In this document: piece by piece, positions 51,849-60,344 of the stretch
How the letters are laid out: each line of letters opens with the position of its first letter
Position numbering within the stretch: the first letter of the stretch is position 1
Assembly: GCF_018128905.1 (NCBI RefSeq)
Contig: NZ_CP063808.1
Span: 2,542,001 to 2,606,000 of the forward strand
Direction of reading: 5' to 3'
DNA length: 64,000 nucleotides
Source: Streptomyces sp. A2-16
GTDB lineage: Bacteria > Actinomycetota > Actinomycetes > Streptomycetales > Streptomycetaceae
Notes under the pieces: generated by a model
Database searches by the model: none
Seen by the model: only the letters and a program-made list of their open reading frames with translations
Told to the model about the DNA's origin: nothing
Position numbers and translations under genes: made by a program

Positions 51849-52880
51849 TCAGCCGTACCGGCGCAGCTCGTTGAAGAACCCGTCGACGACATGCAGTTCG
51901 CCGCGCCGGGCCAGTTCGTCGTGGACGAACCGGCCGACGGCGAGGTCGAGCACCCCCAGGCCGAAGGGGGAGAACACCACCGTCCGGTCCGTCGGGACGG
52001 TCACCCGTCCGGTCAGCACGTCGTCGAGCGTGCCGTCGATGAAGTCCCTGCTCCCCGTGAGCCGTTCGGCCAGATGCGGGGAGGTCTCGGCCTTGAGGCA
52101 GTGCTCCACGTCGTCGACGAAGTTGGCCGACGCGAGCAGGATCTCCGGGTCGAGATCGCGCAGGGACACATGCAGGACCAGGGGGTGATGGCCGAACCAC
52201 GACGGATCGTGGACGTGCGGCCGGCCGGCGACCGTGGCGAAGACCACCAGGTCGCTGGAGCGGATCAGGGACTCCGCCGTGTCGTGCACGGACACCTTCC
52301 CCGGCGCCCCCGACCGCTCCAGGTAGCCGCGGAACCCGGCGGCGCTCTCGGCGGACAGGTCGTGCACGCCCGTCTCCTCGAACTCCCAGCCGGTGGCGGT
52401 GAGATGGGTGTGGATGTAGCGGGCGATCAGCCCGGTGCCGATGAAGCCCACCCGGGCCGGGCGGGTCCGACCCGCGCTGAGCCTCCCGGCCGCCAGCGCC
52501 GCCGAGGACGCGGTGCGCGTGGCGCTGATGACCGAGCTCTCCAGACAGGCGAACGGATAGCCGGTGTCCGGGTCGTTGAGGATCAGCACCGCCGAGGCGC
52601 GCGGCAGCCCGGACTCGATGTTCTCCGGGAAGCTGGAGACCCACTTCAGGCCGTCCACCCGCAAGGGTCCGCCCAGCGAGGCGGGCAGCGCGATGATCCG
52701 GGACGACGGCCGGTCCGGGAACCTCAGGAAGTACGACGGCGGGTTCACCGAGTCGCCCGCCCCGTGCAGCCGGTACACGGCCTCGACGAGGTCCGCGATC
52801 TCCGATTCCCGCCCGTGCAGGGCCTGTTGGACCTGGGCGCCGGTGACGAGCGCGAAGGACGGGGCGTCGACGGTGCTCAT
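51849..52880 (-). CDS. sbnB: ACEGA dehydrogenase SbnB (ornithine cyclodeaminase-like)
   Basis: A 343-residue NAD-dependent oxidoreductase of the ornithine cyclodeaminase/mu-crystallin fold. Substrate-binding N-terminus with YFLRFPDRPSSRIIALPASLGG and GLKWVSSFPENI, Rossmann motif GFIGTGLIARYIHTHL, then DLVVFATVAGRPHV. SbnB oxidatively cleaves ACEGA to L-2,3-diaminopropionate and 2-oxoglutarate. It overlaps the dioxygenase gene by 4 bp (ATGA). Released 2-oxoglutarate is also the dioxygenase cosubstrate. Confidence 0.93.
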   Translation of the reverse strand: MSTVDAPSFALVTGAQVQQALHGRESEIADLVEAVYRLHGAGDSVNPPSYFLRFPDRPSSRIIALPASLGGPLRVDGLKWVSSFPENIESGLPRASAVLILNDPDTGYPFACLESSVISATRTASSAALAAGRLSAGRTRPARVGFIGTGLIARYIHTHLTATGWEFEETGVHDLSAESAAGFRGYLERSGAPGKVSVHDTAESLIRSSDLVVFATVAGRPHVHDPSWFGHHPLVLHVSLRDLDPEILLASANFVDDVEHCLKAETSPHLAERLTGSRDFIDGTLDDVLTGRVTVPTDRTVVFSPFGLGVLDLAVGRFVHDELARRGELHVVDGFFNELRRYG

Positions 52881-53863
52881 ACGCCGCTCACCTCGCCGTC
52901 GGCGCGCAGCACCGGCTCGCCGAGCGCGGCCAGCACCTCGCGCGGCCCCTCGAAGGGCTCGCGGCCGTGTGCCGTACGGATGTTGTCCACGAGCAGCAGA
53001 TCGCCGTCCTGCCAGGGCTCGCGCACGGTGTGGGCGTCGTAGACCTCGTTGACGGCCCGCACGACGTCCGCGTCGATCGGACTCCCGTCCCCGAAGCGGG
53101 TGTTGAAGGGAAGTCCGTCGGCGCCGTACATGTCCACCAGGTATTCGTGCACTTCGGGCTCCATGGTCCACTCGTTGAGGAACGCGATCTGGTTGAACCA
53201 GCAGGGCAGACCGGAGGCGGGGTGCCGGAGCACCGCGCCGCGCCGCTGCCGGGTGTGCAGGGAGCCGTCGTCCTGCCAGGCGAACTCGATGGCGTGCCGG
53301 CGGCAGTAGCGCTCGACGGCGTCGCGGTCACCGGTGCCGAAGGCCTCCTCGACCGACGCGCCGATCTCCTCGTGGTAGGCGCGGGTCAGCAGCCAGCCCT
53401 CCCGCTCGAAGCGGGAGACCAGGTCGCGGGGCAGGTCCCGCAGCACCGCCGACGCGTCGGCGAGCGCGGTCGCGCCCCCGGATCCGGGGGCCTCCAGACA
53501 GGCGAACAGCAGCAGACCCGGGAACTCCAGGCCGTAGCTGACCTCGTGGTGCAGGCACATCTGCTGGTTCGGCGGCCACTTGGTGGAGGAGTACACGCCG
53601 TCCGCGTAGCGCCGGCGGGGCGCGAAGGGCTCGCGGTCGGCCATCAGGCCGCCGGCCAGCCGCCGGAAGACCGCCTCGCTGGTCAGGGGGTCGGCGAGGC
53701 CCAGGCCGCGGACCAGGACACAGCCGTGCTCGAGGACGAGGGCGCGCAGCGGGTCGTGGTGCGCGGCGGCCCAACTCGCCGGATCGTCCACGGACTTGGC
53801 GTGCAGGATCGGCGGAGCGCCCGGGGCCAGGTCCAGGTACGGAAGCAGACTCGTGGATGACAT
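52877..53863 (-). CDS. TauD/TfdA-type Fe(II)/2-oxoglutarate dioxygenase, SyrP-like
   Basis: A 328-residue dioxygenase. Facial triad H105-x-E107 in CLHHEVSY, distal H299 in IRTAHGRE and 2-oxoglutarate Arg308 in FEGPR; WPPNQQ before the triad and CWFNQIAFLNEW are like SyrP, which hydroxylates an amino acid held on a carrier protein. Sitting between sbnB and the adenylation-thiolation gene (overlap 4 bp and gap 12 bp), it most likely hydroxylates diaminopropionyl-S-carrier or the free amino acid. Alternatively it acts on Ser or Asp; no direct evidence. Confidence 0.9.
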   Translation of the reverse strand: MSSTSLLPYLDLAPGAPPILHAKSVDDPASWAAAHHDPLRALVLEHGCVLVRGLGLADPLTSEAVFRRLAGGLMADREPFAPRRRYADGVYSSTKWPPNQQMCLHHEVSYGLEFPGLLLFACLEAPGSGGATALADASAVLRDLPRDLVSRFEREGWLLTRAYHEEIGASVEEAFGTGDRDAVERYCRRHAIEFAWQDDGSLHTRQRRGAVLRHPASGLPCWFNQIAFLNEWTMEPEVHEYLVDMYGADGLPFNTRFGDGSPIDADVVRAVNEVYDAHTVREPWQDGDLLLVDNIRTAHGREPFEGPREVLAALGEPVLRADGEVSGV

Positions 53864-53875
53864 CTCGGATTCCTT

Positions 53876-55975
53876 TCAGCTGCGCCGGTCGAGCAGGCCC
53901 GCCAGGTCCGCGAGGACCGGGTGACGGACGACGTCCTGGAGGGTGATCGCCCGGTCCAGGGCGATCGCGAGACGCACGGCGGACAGCGAGCTGCCGCCGC
54001 GGTCGAAGAAGTGGTCGAGCCGGCCGATCCGGTCGGCGGGCACACCGAGCACCTCGGCCCAGGCGTCCGCCAGCCGCCGCTCACCGTCCGTCAGGGGCCC
54101 GTCCGCCGCGCCGGACTCGAGGTCCTCGGCGAGCGCGGTGAGCGTCCTGCGGTCGGTCTTGCCGTTGGCGGTCAGCGGCAGCCGCTCCCGCCAGTGCACG
54201 ACGGCGGGCACCATGTACGACGGCAGCGACGCGGCCAGCCGCTCCCGTACCGTGTCCGCGCCGACCGGCTCGGGCCCGGTGCAGAACGCGGCGAGCTGGG
54301 CGCCCCTGACCACCACGACGGCCCCGTCGCGCACCCCGTCCACCCGCAGCAGCGCGTTCTCGATCTCACCGATCTCGACGCGGAACCCGCGGATCTTGAT
54401 CTGGGTGTCCCGGCGGCCGAGGAACTCCAGCCTGCCGTCGGAGCGCCAGCGTCCCACGTCACCGCTGCGGTACAGGCGCTCGCCGGGCCGGTGCGGGTCC
54501 TCCGTGAAGGCGGCCGCGGTGCGCTCGGGGTCGTTGACGTACCCGCGCCCCACGCACACGCCGGAGAAGACGATCTCGCCCGGTGCGCCCAGCGGCACGG
54601 GGACCAGGTTCTCGTCGACGACGTACACCCGCACATTGCGCACCGGCCGCCCGAGGGGCACCCGGTCGCCGTCCGGCACCCGGTCCATGACCTCGTGGTT
54701 GGTGTCGTCCGACGTCTCGGTCAGACCGTAGGCGTTGGCCAGCCCGATGCCGGGCGCGACGGCGAACCAGCGCTGCACCAGCTCCCGCTTCACCGCCTCC
54801 CCGGTGACCGACACACAGCGCAGGTCGGCCAGTTCACGCGGCCGCTGCCCCAACTCGGAGAGCACGGCCTCCAGATACGACGGCACGACCTGGAGCACGT
54901 TGACCCGCCCCCGCACCACCGTGTCCACGAACCGCGGCACGTCCAGGACGGTCTCCTGGTCGACGATCAGGGTCCGTCCGCCGACGACCGGCCCGGCGAG
55001 CAGCTGCCACAGGGAGATGTCGAAGCACTGCGGCGCGGTCTGTGCGACCACGTCGTCCTCGCCGATCCCCAGGTCCTCCACCTTGGCGAGCACATGGTTG
55101 AGGAAGCCGGCGTGCTCGCACATCGCACCCTTGGGCTCGCCGGTGGATCCGGACGTGAAGTAGATGTAGGCGAGCTGACCCGCCCGGACCGGGACCCCGA
55201 GATCGTCGCCCGCGTGGCCCTCGGCGTACGCGCCCGCCACGAACAGCGTCTCGGCGGCCGTCCCGGACAGCGAGCCGGTGCTCCCCTGCTCGGTGACGAC
55301 GAACGCGCAGCCCGCCCGGGACAGTGTCCTCGCGACCCGCTCGGCCGGGAAGTGCGGCTCGACGGGCAGGTAGACCCCGCCCGCCTTGAGCACGCCGAGC
55401 ACGGCAGCCATCCAGTCCAGGTTCCGTTCCATGACGACGGCGACGACGTCCTCGGCCTCCAGACCGCGGGCCAGGAGCGCTCGTCCGACCTGGTTGGCCC
55501 GGGAGTTGAGCTCGGCGTAGGTCCAGCGCCGCCCGCCCTGGACGGCGGCCACGGCGTCCGGGTGCTTCTCGACCCGCTCCTCGAACAGCTCGTGCACCCG
55601 CCGGTCCGGGAGTTCGCGGACCGGGCCCGCCAACTCCTCCAGCTGGAAGCGGAGTTCCTCCTCGGACAGCAGGCTCGTGCGGTCCGGGTGGGCGAGCGCG
55701 GTCAGGTGATAGCCCGCGATGCGTGCGGCGGCCCCCGTGTCGAGGGCGTCGAGGGCGCCGGTGCGACAGCGCAGCCGCAGCTCGCCGTCGGTGACGGCGA
55801 CCCGCAGGTCGTCGGAGGCGGGAGCGCCCGCCGGCTCGCCGGAGAGAGCGGCCAGCACCCTGGTGTGGGCGGCGAGCAGCGCGGCGGGATCGGTCGGTGT
55901 GCCGTCGGGCAGCGGGACCGTGTACTCGATGACGTCCGGTACCGGACCGGGTATCCGGTGCGGAGTTGTTTCCAT
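53876..55975 (-). CDS. Free-standing NRPS adenylation-thiolation protein with a C-domain remnant
   Basis: A 699-residue protein. Residues 50-105 (DLRVAVTDGELRLRC ... GYHLTALAHPDR) look like the tail of a condensation domain; the A domain spans about 125-610: A3 YFTSGSTGEPKG (272-283), A5 NAYGLTET, A7 LYRSGD (501-506), A8 GRRDTQIKIRGFRVE, A10 Lys606 in ANGKTD. The thiolation domain follows, with phosphopantetheine Ser663 in GGSSL. By manual alignment to GrsA the specificity residues read D-I-W-Q-S-T-A-D-D-K; the two acidic residues suit a basic amino acid, in line with diaminopropionate. ATG 55975. There is no condensation or thioesterase domain, so the thioester is probably used by the downstream-encoded membrane protein in trans. 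Confidence 0.93.
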   Translation of the reverse strand: METTPHRIPGPVPDVIEYTVPLPDGTPTDPAALLAAHTRVLAALSGEPAGAPASDDLRVAVTDGELRLRCRTGALDALDTGAAARIAGYHLTALAHPDRTSLLSEEELRFQLEELAGPVRELPDRRVHELFEERVEKHPDAVAAVQGGRRWTYAELNSRANQVGRALLARGLEAEDVVAVVMERNLDWMAAVLGVLKAGGVYLPVEPHFPAERVARTLSRAGCAFVVTEQGSTGSLSGTAAETLFVAGAYAEGHAGDDLGVPVRAGQLAYIYFTSGSTGEPKGAMCEHAGFLNHVLAKVEDLGIGEDDVVAQTAPQCFDISLWQLLAGPVVGGRTLIVDQETVLDVPRFVDTVVRGRVNVLQVVPSYLEAVLSELGQRPRELADLRCVSVTGEAVKRELVQRWFAVAPGIGLANAYGLTETSDDTNHEVMDRVPDGDRVPLGRPVRNVRVYVVDENLVPVPLGAPGEIVFSGVCVGRGYVNDPERTAAAFTEDPHRPGERLYRSGDVGRWRSDGRLEFLGRRDTQIKIRGFRVEIGEIENALLRVDGVRDGAVVVVRGAQLAAFCTGPEPVGADTVRERLAASLPSYMVPAVVHWRERLPLTANGKTDRRTLTALAEDLESGAADGPLTDGERRLADAWAEVLGVPADRIGRLDHFFDRGGSSLSAVRLAIALDRAITLQDVVRHPVLADLAGLLDRRS

Positions 55976-56002
55976 GACTCTTTTCCCCCTGTTTTCTTCG
56001 TT

Positions 56003-56029
56003 CGGGCAGTCCGGGCAGTCCGGGCAGCC
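56003..56029. repeat. Three tandem 9-bp repeats in an intergenic gap
   Basis: CGGGCAGTC, CGGGCAGTC, CGGGCAGCC between the membrane-synthetase and adenylation genes (71-bp gap). Probably a slippage product. Confidence 0.7.
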
Positions 56030-56046
56030 CCGGCGGTCCTGCCTGA

Positions 56047-58515
56047 TCAGGCGCGTCGCAGCGCCACCGCCGGATTCCCGCCCCAGTGCGCCCCCGCCGG
56101 CATCTCCTCGCCCTTCATCAGGAAGGAGTCGGCACCGAGCACGGCGCCGTCGCCCATCGAGACGCCGTAGTGGACCAGCGCGCCCGCCCCGAGGGTGCAG
56201 CCGTCGCCGATGACGATGTGGTCGGACTTGAAGGTGCCGTCCTCCTGCGAGTGGGCCTGCACCTTGGAGTGGGCCCCGAGCGTGCAGTCGCTGCCGATCG
56301 AGGTGAGCGTCCGCTCGGTGATGGCGACACCGTCGTCGAAGACCCGGTGTCCGATCCGTACGCCCATGAGCCGCCAGACGACGTTCTTGAACGGCGTGCC
56401 GTTGAAGATCTTCAGCTGCCCGTCGGGCACCTTCCACAGGCGCTCGTGCCACCAGAAGTACGGCTCGTAGATCGAGCACAGCCGCGGCCGCAGCGGCCGG
56501 AACCGGGTGATCACCCGCTCCACGAGGACGTAGTAGGCGACGGTCAGCGCGAGCCCGGCCATCAGGTAGCCGCCGATCAGTGCCCCGCCGAGGGTGCCCT
56601 GGCCGCCGTGGAGATCGACGACCGCGAAGCCGAGCAGCGTCAGCACGAACCAGTGCAGCCACCGGACGAACAGGAACAGGGCCATCGAGCGGGCGTTGAA
56701 CCGGTTCTTGGCGGCGAGGCGGCGGCGCAGCTCGTCGCCCTGGCGGAAGTGGTCGAAGCGGGTGTCGCGCTCCACCGTGCGCGGGACCTCGAAGGGCGGC
56801 GAGCCCAGCAGGCCCACGCCCTCGCGGAGTTCGCCGTCGAGCGGGACCATCACCTTCGTCGCCAGCAGGCAGTTGTCGCCGGTGCGGCCTCCGACCGGAT
56901 AGGCGATGTGGTTGCCGAGGAAGTTGTGCCGGCCGATCGTCACCCGCGAGACGCGGAACGACGTGCTGGAGTACTCGGCGTTGAGGATCGACAGCCCGTC
57001 GGCGACCATCGTGCCGCTGCCGACGGTGGCCAGGTACGGCGTCTCGTGCGCGACCTCGGTGCCGAAGTTCGATCCGGTCTGCTCGACGCGCGAGAGGTCG
57101 TAGCCGATGGACCGCAGGTAGGGAACGATGTACGAGCTGTCGCCGCACAGCCACTTGAAGAACTTGATGTTGGTCATGCGGGCGATCGCGCGCTGCACCG
57201 AGTAGTGGAAGCCGTACAGCGGATAGACCCGGTCGGCCTTCAGGGTCAGGTTCAGCAGCCGCGGCAGCACGGTCACGGTGAGGAGGCCGAGGACCACGGA
57301 GCCCGCGAAGAGGGCGACGGACAGGGCGAGCGCCTGGGCGTAGAAGGCCGCCGACTCCAGTTCCCTCGCGTTCGGCTCCAGCAGCGGGTCGAGCGCCGGC
57401 ACGAGGTCCAGCAGCAGGAAGGTGCCGCCGACGCCGAGCGGGACGTACACCAGCAGCGTCTGGAGGAGTGCCGCGAGGGCGTAGCCGGCCCGGCGCGGGG
57501 TGGTGCAGCGGGCGGCCGGGACACGGACGTGGTCGACGTCGGTGGGGCGCGCCGGTGAGCCGTGCCAGCGCTCGCCCGCGGGGACCGCGGCGCCGTCGTA
57601 CAGCGCGGAGGAGTGGCCCAGCTGGCCGCCGTCGCCGATCGAGGTGCCGATGTCGAGGACGGTCTTCTCGCCGACGAACACGTCCCGGCCGAGGGTGACG
57701 GGGCCGGTGCGGATCCGGCCCGCGTGCGCCCGGTAGCCGAGGAACAGGGCGTCCTTGCGGATCACGGTCCCGGCGCCGACGGTCAGCAGGTCGGTGCAGA
57801 CCGGTACGGAGTGGGACAGGATCGTGACGCCCGGGCCTATGCGGGCGCCGAGGGCCCGCAGGTAGAGGACGTACAGCGGGTTGCCGCTGAACAGGACCAT
57901 CGGGTTGGCGTGCAGCAGCGCCTTGACGAGCCAGAAGCGGACGTAGGCGAGGCCCCACACCGGGAACTCCGTCTCCTTCCAGCGGCCGACCAGGACCCAC
58001 TTCGCCACCACGGGCAGGGTGCACAGGGCGAGGAACAGGGCGCCGCCGAAGACCAGCGAGCGCAGGTAGACGGAGAGCGGGCCGTCACCGCCGGAGATCC
58101 AGGAGTACCCCTCGGCGGTGGCGGTCCCGGCCCCGAAGCAGTACGCGGCGAAGGCGAGGAACTGCAGGATCCCGCACCGGACGTAGCGGGCGGTGCTGCC
58201 CGGCGGCGGGGGCGGCTCGGCCGGCCGGGCGGGAGCCGGCCCGGCGTCCGGGACCTCGGCGAGAGCCGTCGCCAGGGCGCGGATCGTCGGGTGGCCGTAG
58301 ATGTCCCTCATCGAGACCTGCGGCAGATCGTCCCGCTTCCGCACCCGGGCGCAGAACTGGGCCATGAGCAGGGAGTTGGCGCCCAGGTCGTCGAAGAAGT
58401 GGCTGTCGAGGGGGACCTGATCCGTCTTCACGACCCCGGCCAGCACCTCGGCGAGGACGTGAGCGGTGCCGTCCACCGGGGCGACTGTCGTGATCTCGCC
58501 GGGATTTACCACCAC
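56047..58515 (-). CDS. Pls-type membrane synthetase lacking the adenylation domain (T - 6 TM - three C-like domains)
   Basis: An 822-residue protein. Thiolation domain 15-90 with phosphopantetheine Ser48 in DDLGANSLLM; Pro-rich linker 90-106; membrane helices at about 112-130, 152-175, 341-370, 390-417, 610-632 and 643-668; three soluble domains between and after them (176-340, 430-600, 669-822) with left-handed-beta-helix hexapeptide character (IGPVTLGRDVFVG-like, GSGTMVADGLSI, IGSDCTLGAHS). This is the order found in epsilon-poly-lysine synthetase (Pls/PosA family) after its A domain. Pls is about 1300 residues with A and T on the same chain; here A-T is a separate gene and the membrane part keeps its own T. 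GTG 58515 follows TAGGAG. It presumably condenses aminoacyl thioesters into an isopeptide chain at the membrane. Confidence 0.9.
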   Translation of the reverse strand: MVVNPGEITTVAPVDGTAHVLAEVLAGVVKTDQVPLDSHFFDDLGANSLLMAQFCARVRKRDDLPQVSMRDIYGHPTIRALATALAEVPDAGPAPARPAEPPPPPGSTARYVRCGILQFLAFAAYCFGAGTATAEGYSWISGGDGPLSVYLRSLVFGGALFLALCTLPVVAKWVLVGRWKETEFPVWGLAYVRFWLVKALLHANPMVLFSGNPLYVLYLRALGARIGPGVTILSHSVPVCTDLLTVGAGTVIRKDALFLGYRAHAGRIRTGPVTLGRDVFVGEKTVLDIGTSIGDGGQLGHSSALYDGAAVPAGERWHGSPARPTDVDHVRVPAARCTTPRRAGYALAALLQTLLVYVPLGVGGTFLLLDLVPALDPLLEPNARELESAAFYAQALALSVALFAGSVVLGLLTVTVLPRLLNLTLKADRVYPLYGFHYSVQRAIARMTNIKFFKWLCGDSSYIVPYLRSIGYDLSRVEQTGSNFGTEVAHETPYLATVGSGTMVADGLSILNAEYSSTSFRVSRVTIGRHNFLGNHIAYPVGGRTGDNCLLATKVMVPLDGELREGVGLLGSPPFEVPRTVERDTRFDHFRQGDELRRRLAAKNRFNARSMALFLFVRWLHWFVLTLLGFAVVDLHGGQGTLGGALIGGYLMAGLALTVAYYVLVERVITRFRPLRPRLCSIYEPYFWWHERLWKVPDGQLKIFNGTPFKNVVWRLMGVRIGHRVFDDGVAITERTLTSIGSDCTLGAHSKVQAHSQEDGTFKSDHIVIGDGCTLGAGALVHYGVSMGDGAVLGADSFLMKGEEMPAGAHWGGNPAVALRRA

Positions 58516-58550
58516 TTGAGCTCCTAGATCATTACTTTTGGCCTTATGGA

Positions 58551-59759
58551 CTATTCCGTGTGCCTGCTAAGTCGGGCCGGGTCCGTGACCGGTTCCGGCG
58601 GCCGCGGCGGTGTTACGGCCTCGCGACACCGCCGGGCCGCGCCTGCGACGACCGTTTCCAGCGGGCCACGTCCGACGTGCCGCCACGAGAGGGCGAACAG
58701 GAGCGCTCCGGTGGTCATGACGGCGTAGAGGAGCTCGGGGGAGCCGGAGAGCGCGCCGGTGGCGAGCAGAAGCACATGGGCGGCGTACAGGGTCAGCGGC
58801 ATGCTGCCCGCCGCCGCGAGCGGCGTGAGCGCACGGGTGAGGAGGGCGCTCCTGGTGAGCAGCAGGGCGCCGCCGAGGATCGCCGCCGCCGAGCCCAGGG
58901 TGAGGAGCATGTCGAAGGGCGTGGTCGCGTGCGGCGCGCGGGAGAGCAGCGCCCACCAGGTCGCTCCGTCGGGGCTGTCCCACAGGGCCTCGGCACGGGA
59001 GGCGCCGGGGAACTCCGCGCGCCACAGGTGCCGGAGCCCGTCGTACCGGAACAGGATCAGGTCGGAGAGCAGCCAGATCCCGGCGACGAGCGCGAGACCG
59101 CCCCCGAGAAGCCGGGGCGCCACCTTCCGCGCTGTCAGGTCCAGTCGGCCGACGGCCAGTCCGGCGCACAGGTAGGCGGTCCAGGCGAGCACCGGGTAGT
59201 CGCCGTGGACCAGCAGGTCCGACAGGAGGCCGAGCGGATCGGTGAGCACGTCCAGGAGGGTCGGATCGCCGTCGAACGCGGGCTCGGGCAGGACGCCCCG
59301 CAGTGCGTGGACGGCGAACGGCGCCCCCACGGCCAGGGTCAGGGACAGACCTGCCAGGGTCCGTGGGCCGAGGCCCAGCAGGGGGATGGCCAGCAGGAAC
59401 AGCAGGGCGTAGAAGGCCAGGATCACGTCGACGTCCAGGTCCGCCGCGCGTGAGGCGAAGCCGAGCAGCAGCCCGATCAGCGCGATGACACCGGCCCGTG
59501 CCGCCACCGCGACGGCCGCGGGCCGTCCGGTGGCCGGCCGTCGTCCGCCGGTCGTGAAGGCCAGCCCGATCCCGGCCGTCACGGCGAACGTCGCCGAGGA
59601 ACGGCCGCCCGCGAACATCCAGGCGGGCGTGGGCGAGCCGGCCTCGTCGAACGCCCCGAACACGTGAACGGAGAACATTCCGAGCAGGGCGAGGCCCCGT
59701 GCCACATCGACCCCCACGATGCGCGGCACGACATGCTTCGGCGTGTACGGAGCAGGCAT
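58551..59759 (-). CDS. Multi-spanning membrane protein, HGSNAT/DUF418-like acyltransferase family
   Basis: A 402-residue membrane protein with about ten helices. It begins RIVGVDVARGLALLGMFSVHVF, followed by GGRSSATFAVTAGIGLAF: the pattern of the heparan-alpha-glucosaminide acetyltransferase-like/DUF418 proteins, in which Asp and His near the membrane are thought catalytic. First gene of the diaminopropionate cluster, 35 bp before the membrane synthetase. It may acylate the product, help export it, or modify the envelope; none is proven. ATG 59759 has TGGAG 8 bp upstream. Confidence 0.86.
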   Translation of the reverse strand: MPAPYTPKHVVPRIVGVDVARGLALLGMFSVHVFGAFDEAGSPTPAWMFAGGRSSATFAVTAGIGLAFTTGGRRPATGRPAAVAVAARAGVIALIGLLLGFASRAADLDVDVILAFYALLFLLAIPLLGLGPRTLAGLSLTLAVGAPFAVHALRGVLPEPAFDGDPTLLDVLTDPLGLLSDLLVHGDYPVLAWTAYLCAGLAVGRLDLTARKVAPRLLGGGLALVAGIWLLSDLILFRYDGLRHLWRAEFPGASRAEALWDSPDGATWWALLSRAPHATTPFDMLLTLGSAAAILGGALLLTRSALLTRALTPLAAAGSMPLTLYAAHVLLLATGALSGSPELLYAVMTTGALLFALSWRHVGRGPLETVVAGAARRCREAVTPPRPPEPVTDPARLSRHTE

Positions 59760-60344
59760 GCGAATTCTCCAGAGTGGGATACGGCGGAATAGTGCCCGCT
59801 GTTCATCGCGCAGCGGAAAACCATGACGAAGAACCCCCGTGTTTCCGGTGTGCCGGAAGGAGAAGAAGTGTCATGAGACACGGAATGAGAAAGGAGGAGG
59901 AGCGGTTCGGTATGCGCCTGGAGTGACCACACGGCGGGGACGGGGTGGTCGGCTCGAGCCTAGGTCAGGGCCCTGAGTATGCAATCCGAATTGTTTCGAG
60001 GGGCTCATGAACGGGTCAAGCGCATTTCAGTCAATGGCGCTTTCTAGCTGGTCGGTCGTTCGTCGGCGGTAAGGCTGGTTCTTCCCGTCGGATGGCGCTA
60101 CCGGGGAACTCACTCCACGGGCGGTGCATATGTCATCCGGCATTCCGGTTCACCGGTCCTCGAAATCCGGCCACCGAGTTCATGACAGAAAAGGGGTTCG
60201 ATTTCCTTGACGATTTCCGCGGGGTTGCCCGGTGTTTTCCGCACCATGGCGGAACCGAACGCGAGCGGGCGTTCCCCGCACGGGCGTGCCCGGGACCGGG
60301 GCCGGGGGATGAGTGCACGCTGCCACGGCGGATACCGTTAGGTC
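59760..60344. other. 585-bp intergenic region upstream of the diaminopropionate cluster
   Basis: Holds the likely cluster promoter. Visible elements: TTCCGG-TGTG-CCGGAA (59843-59858), GTGTC-ATGA-GACAC (59868-59881), AAGCGC...GCGCTT (60018-60042) and a plus-strand 17-codon frame at 59873-59926 behind AAGGAG. No iron box of the DmdR1 consensus was found, and no convincing gene. The 60.0-60.2 kb part is comparatively A/T-rich. Confidence 0.5.

Noticed and set aside
53876..58024. A 1382-codon open frame suggesting one giant NRPS fused to the membrane protein region
   Set aside because: The coding frame for the membrane protein (56047-58515) is different. The part of the long frame beyond 55975 is Arg/Pro-rich without family similarity, and METTPH at 55975 is a good start.
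59930..59990. Possible iron box near CCTAGGTCAGG upstream of the diaminopropionate cluster
   Set aside because: Does not match the palindromic 19-bp consensus TTAGGTTAGGCTCACCTAA on either strand.
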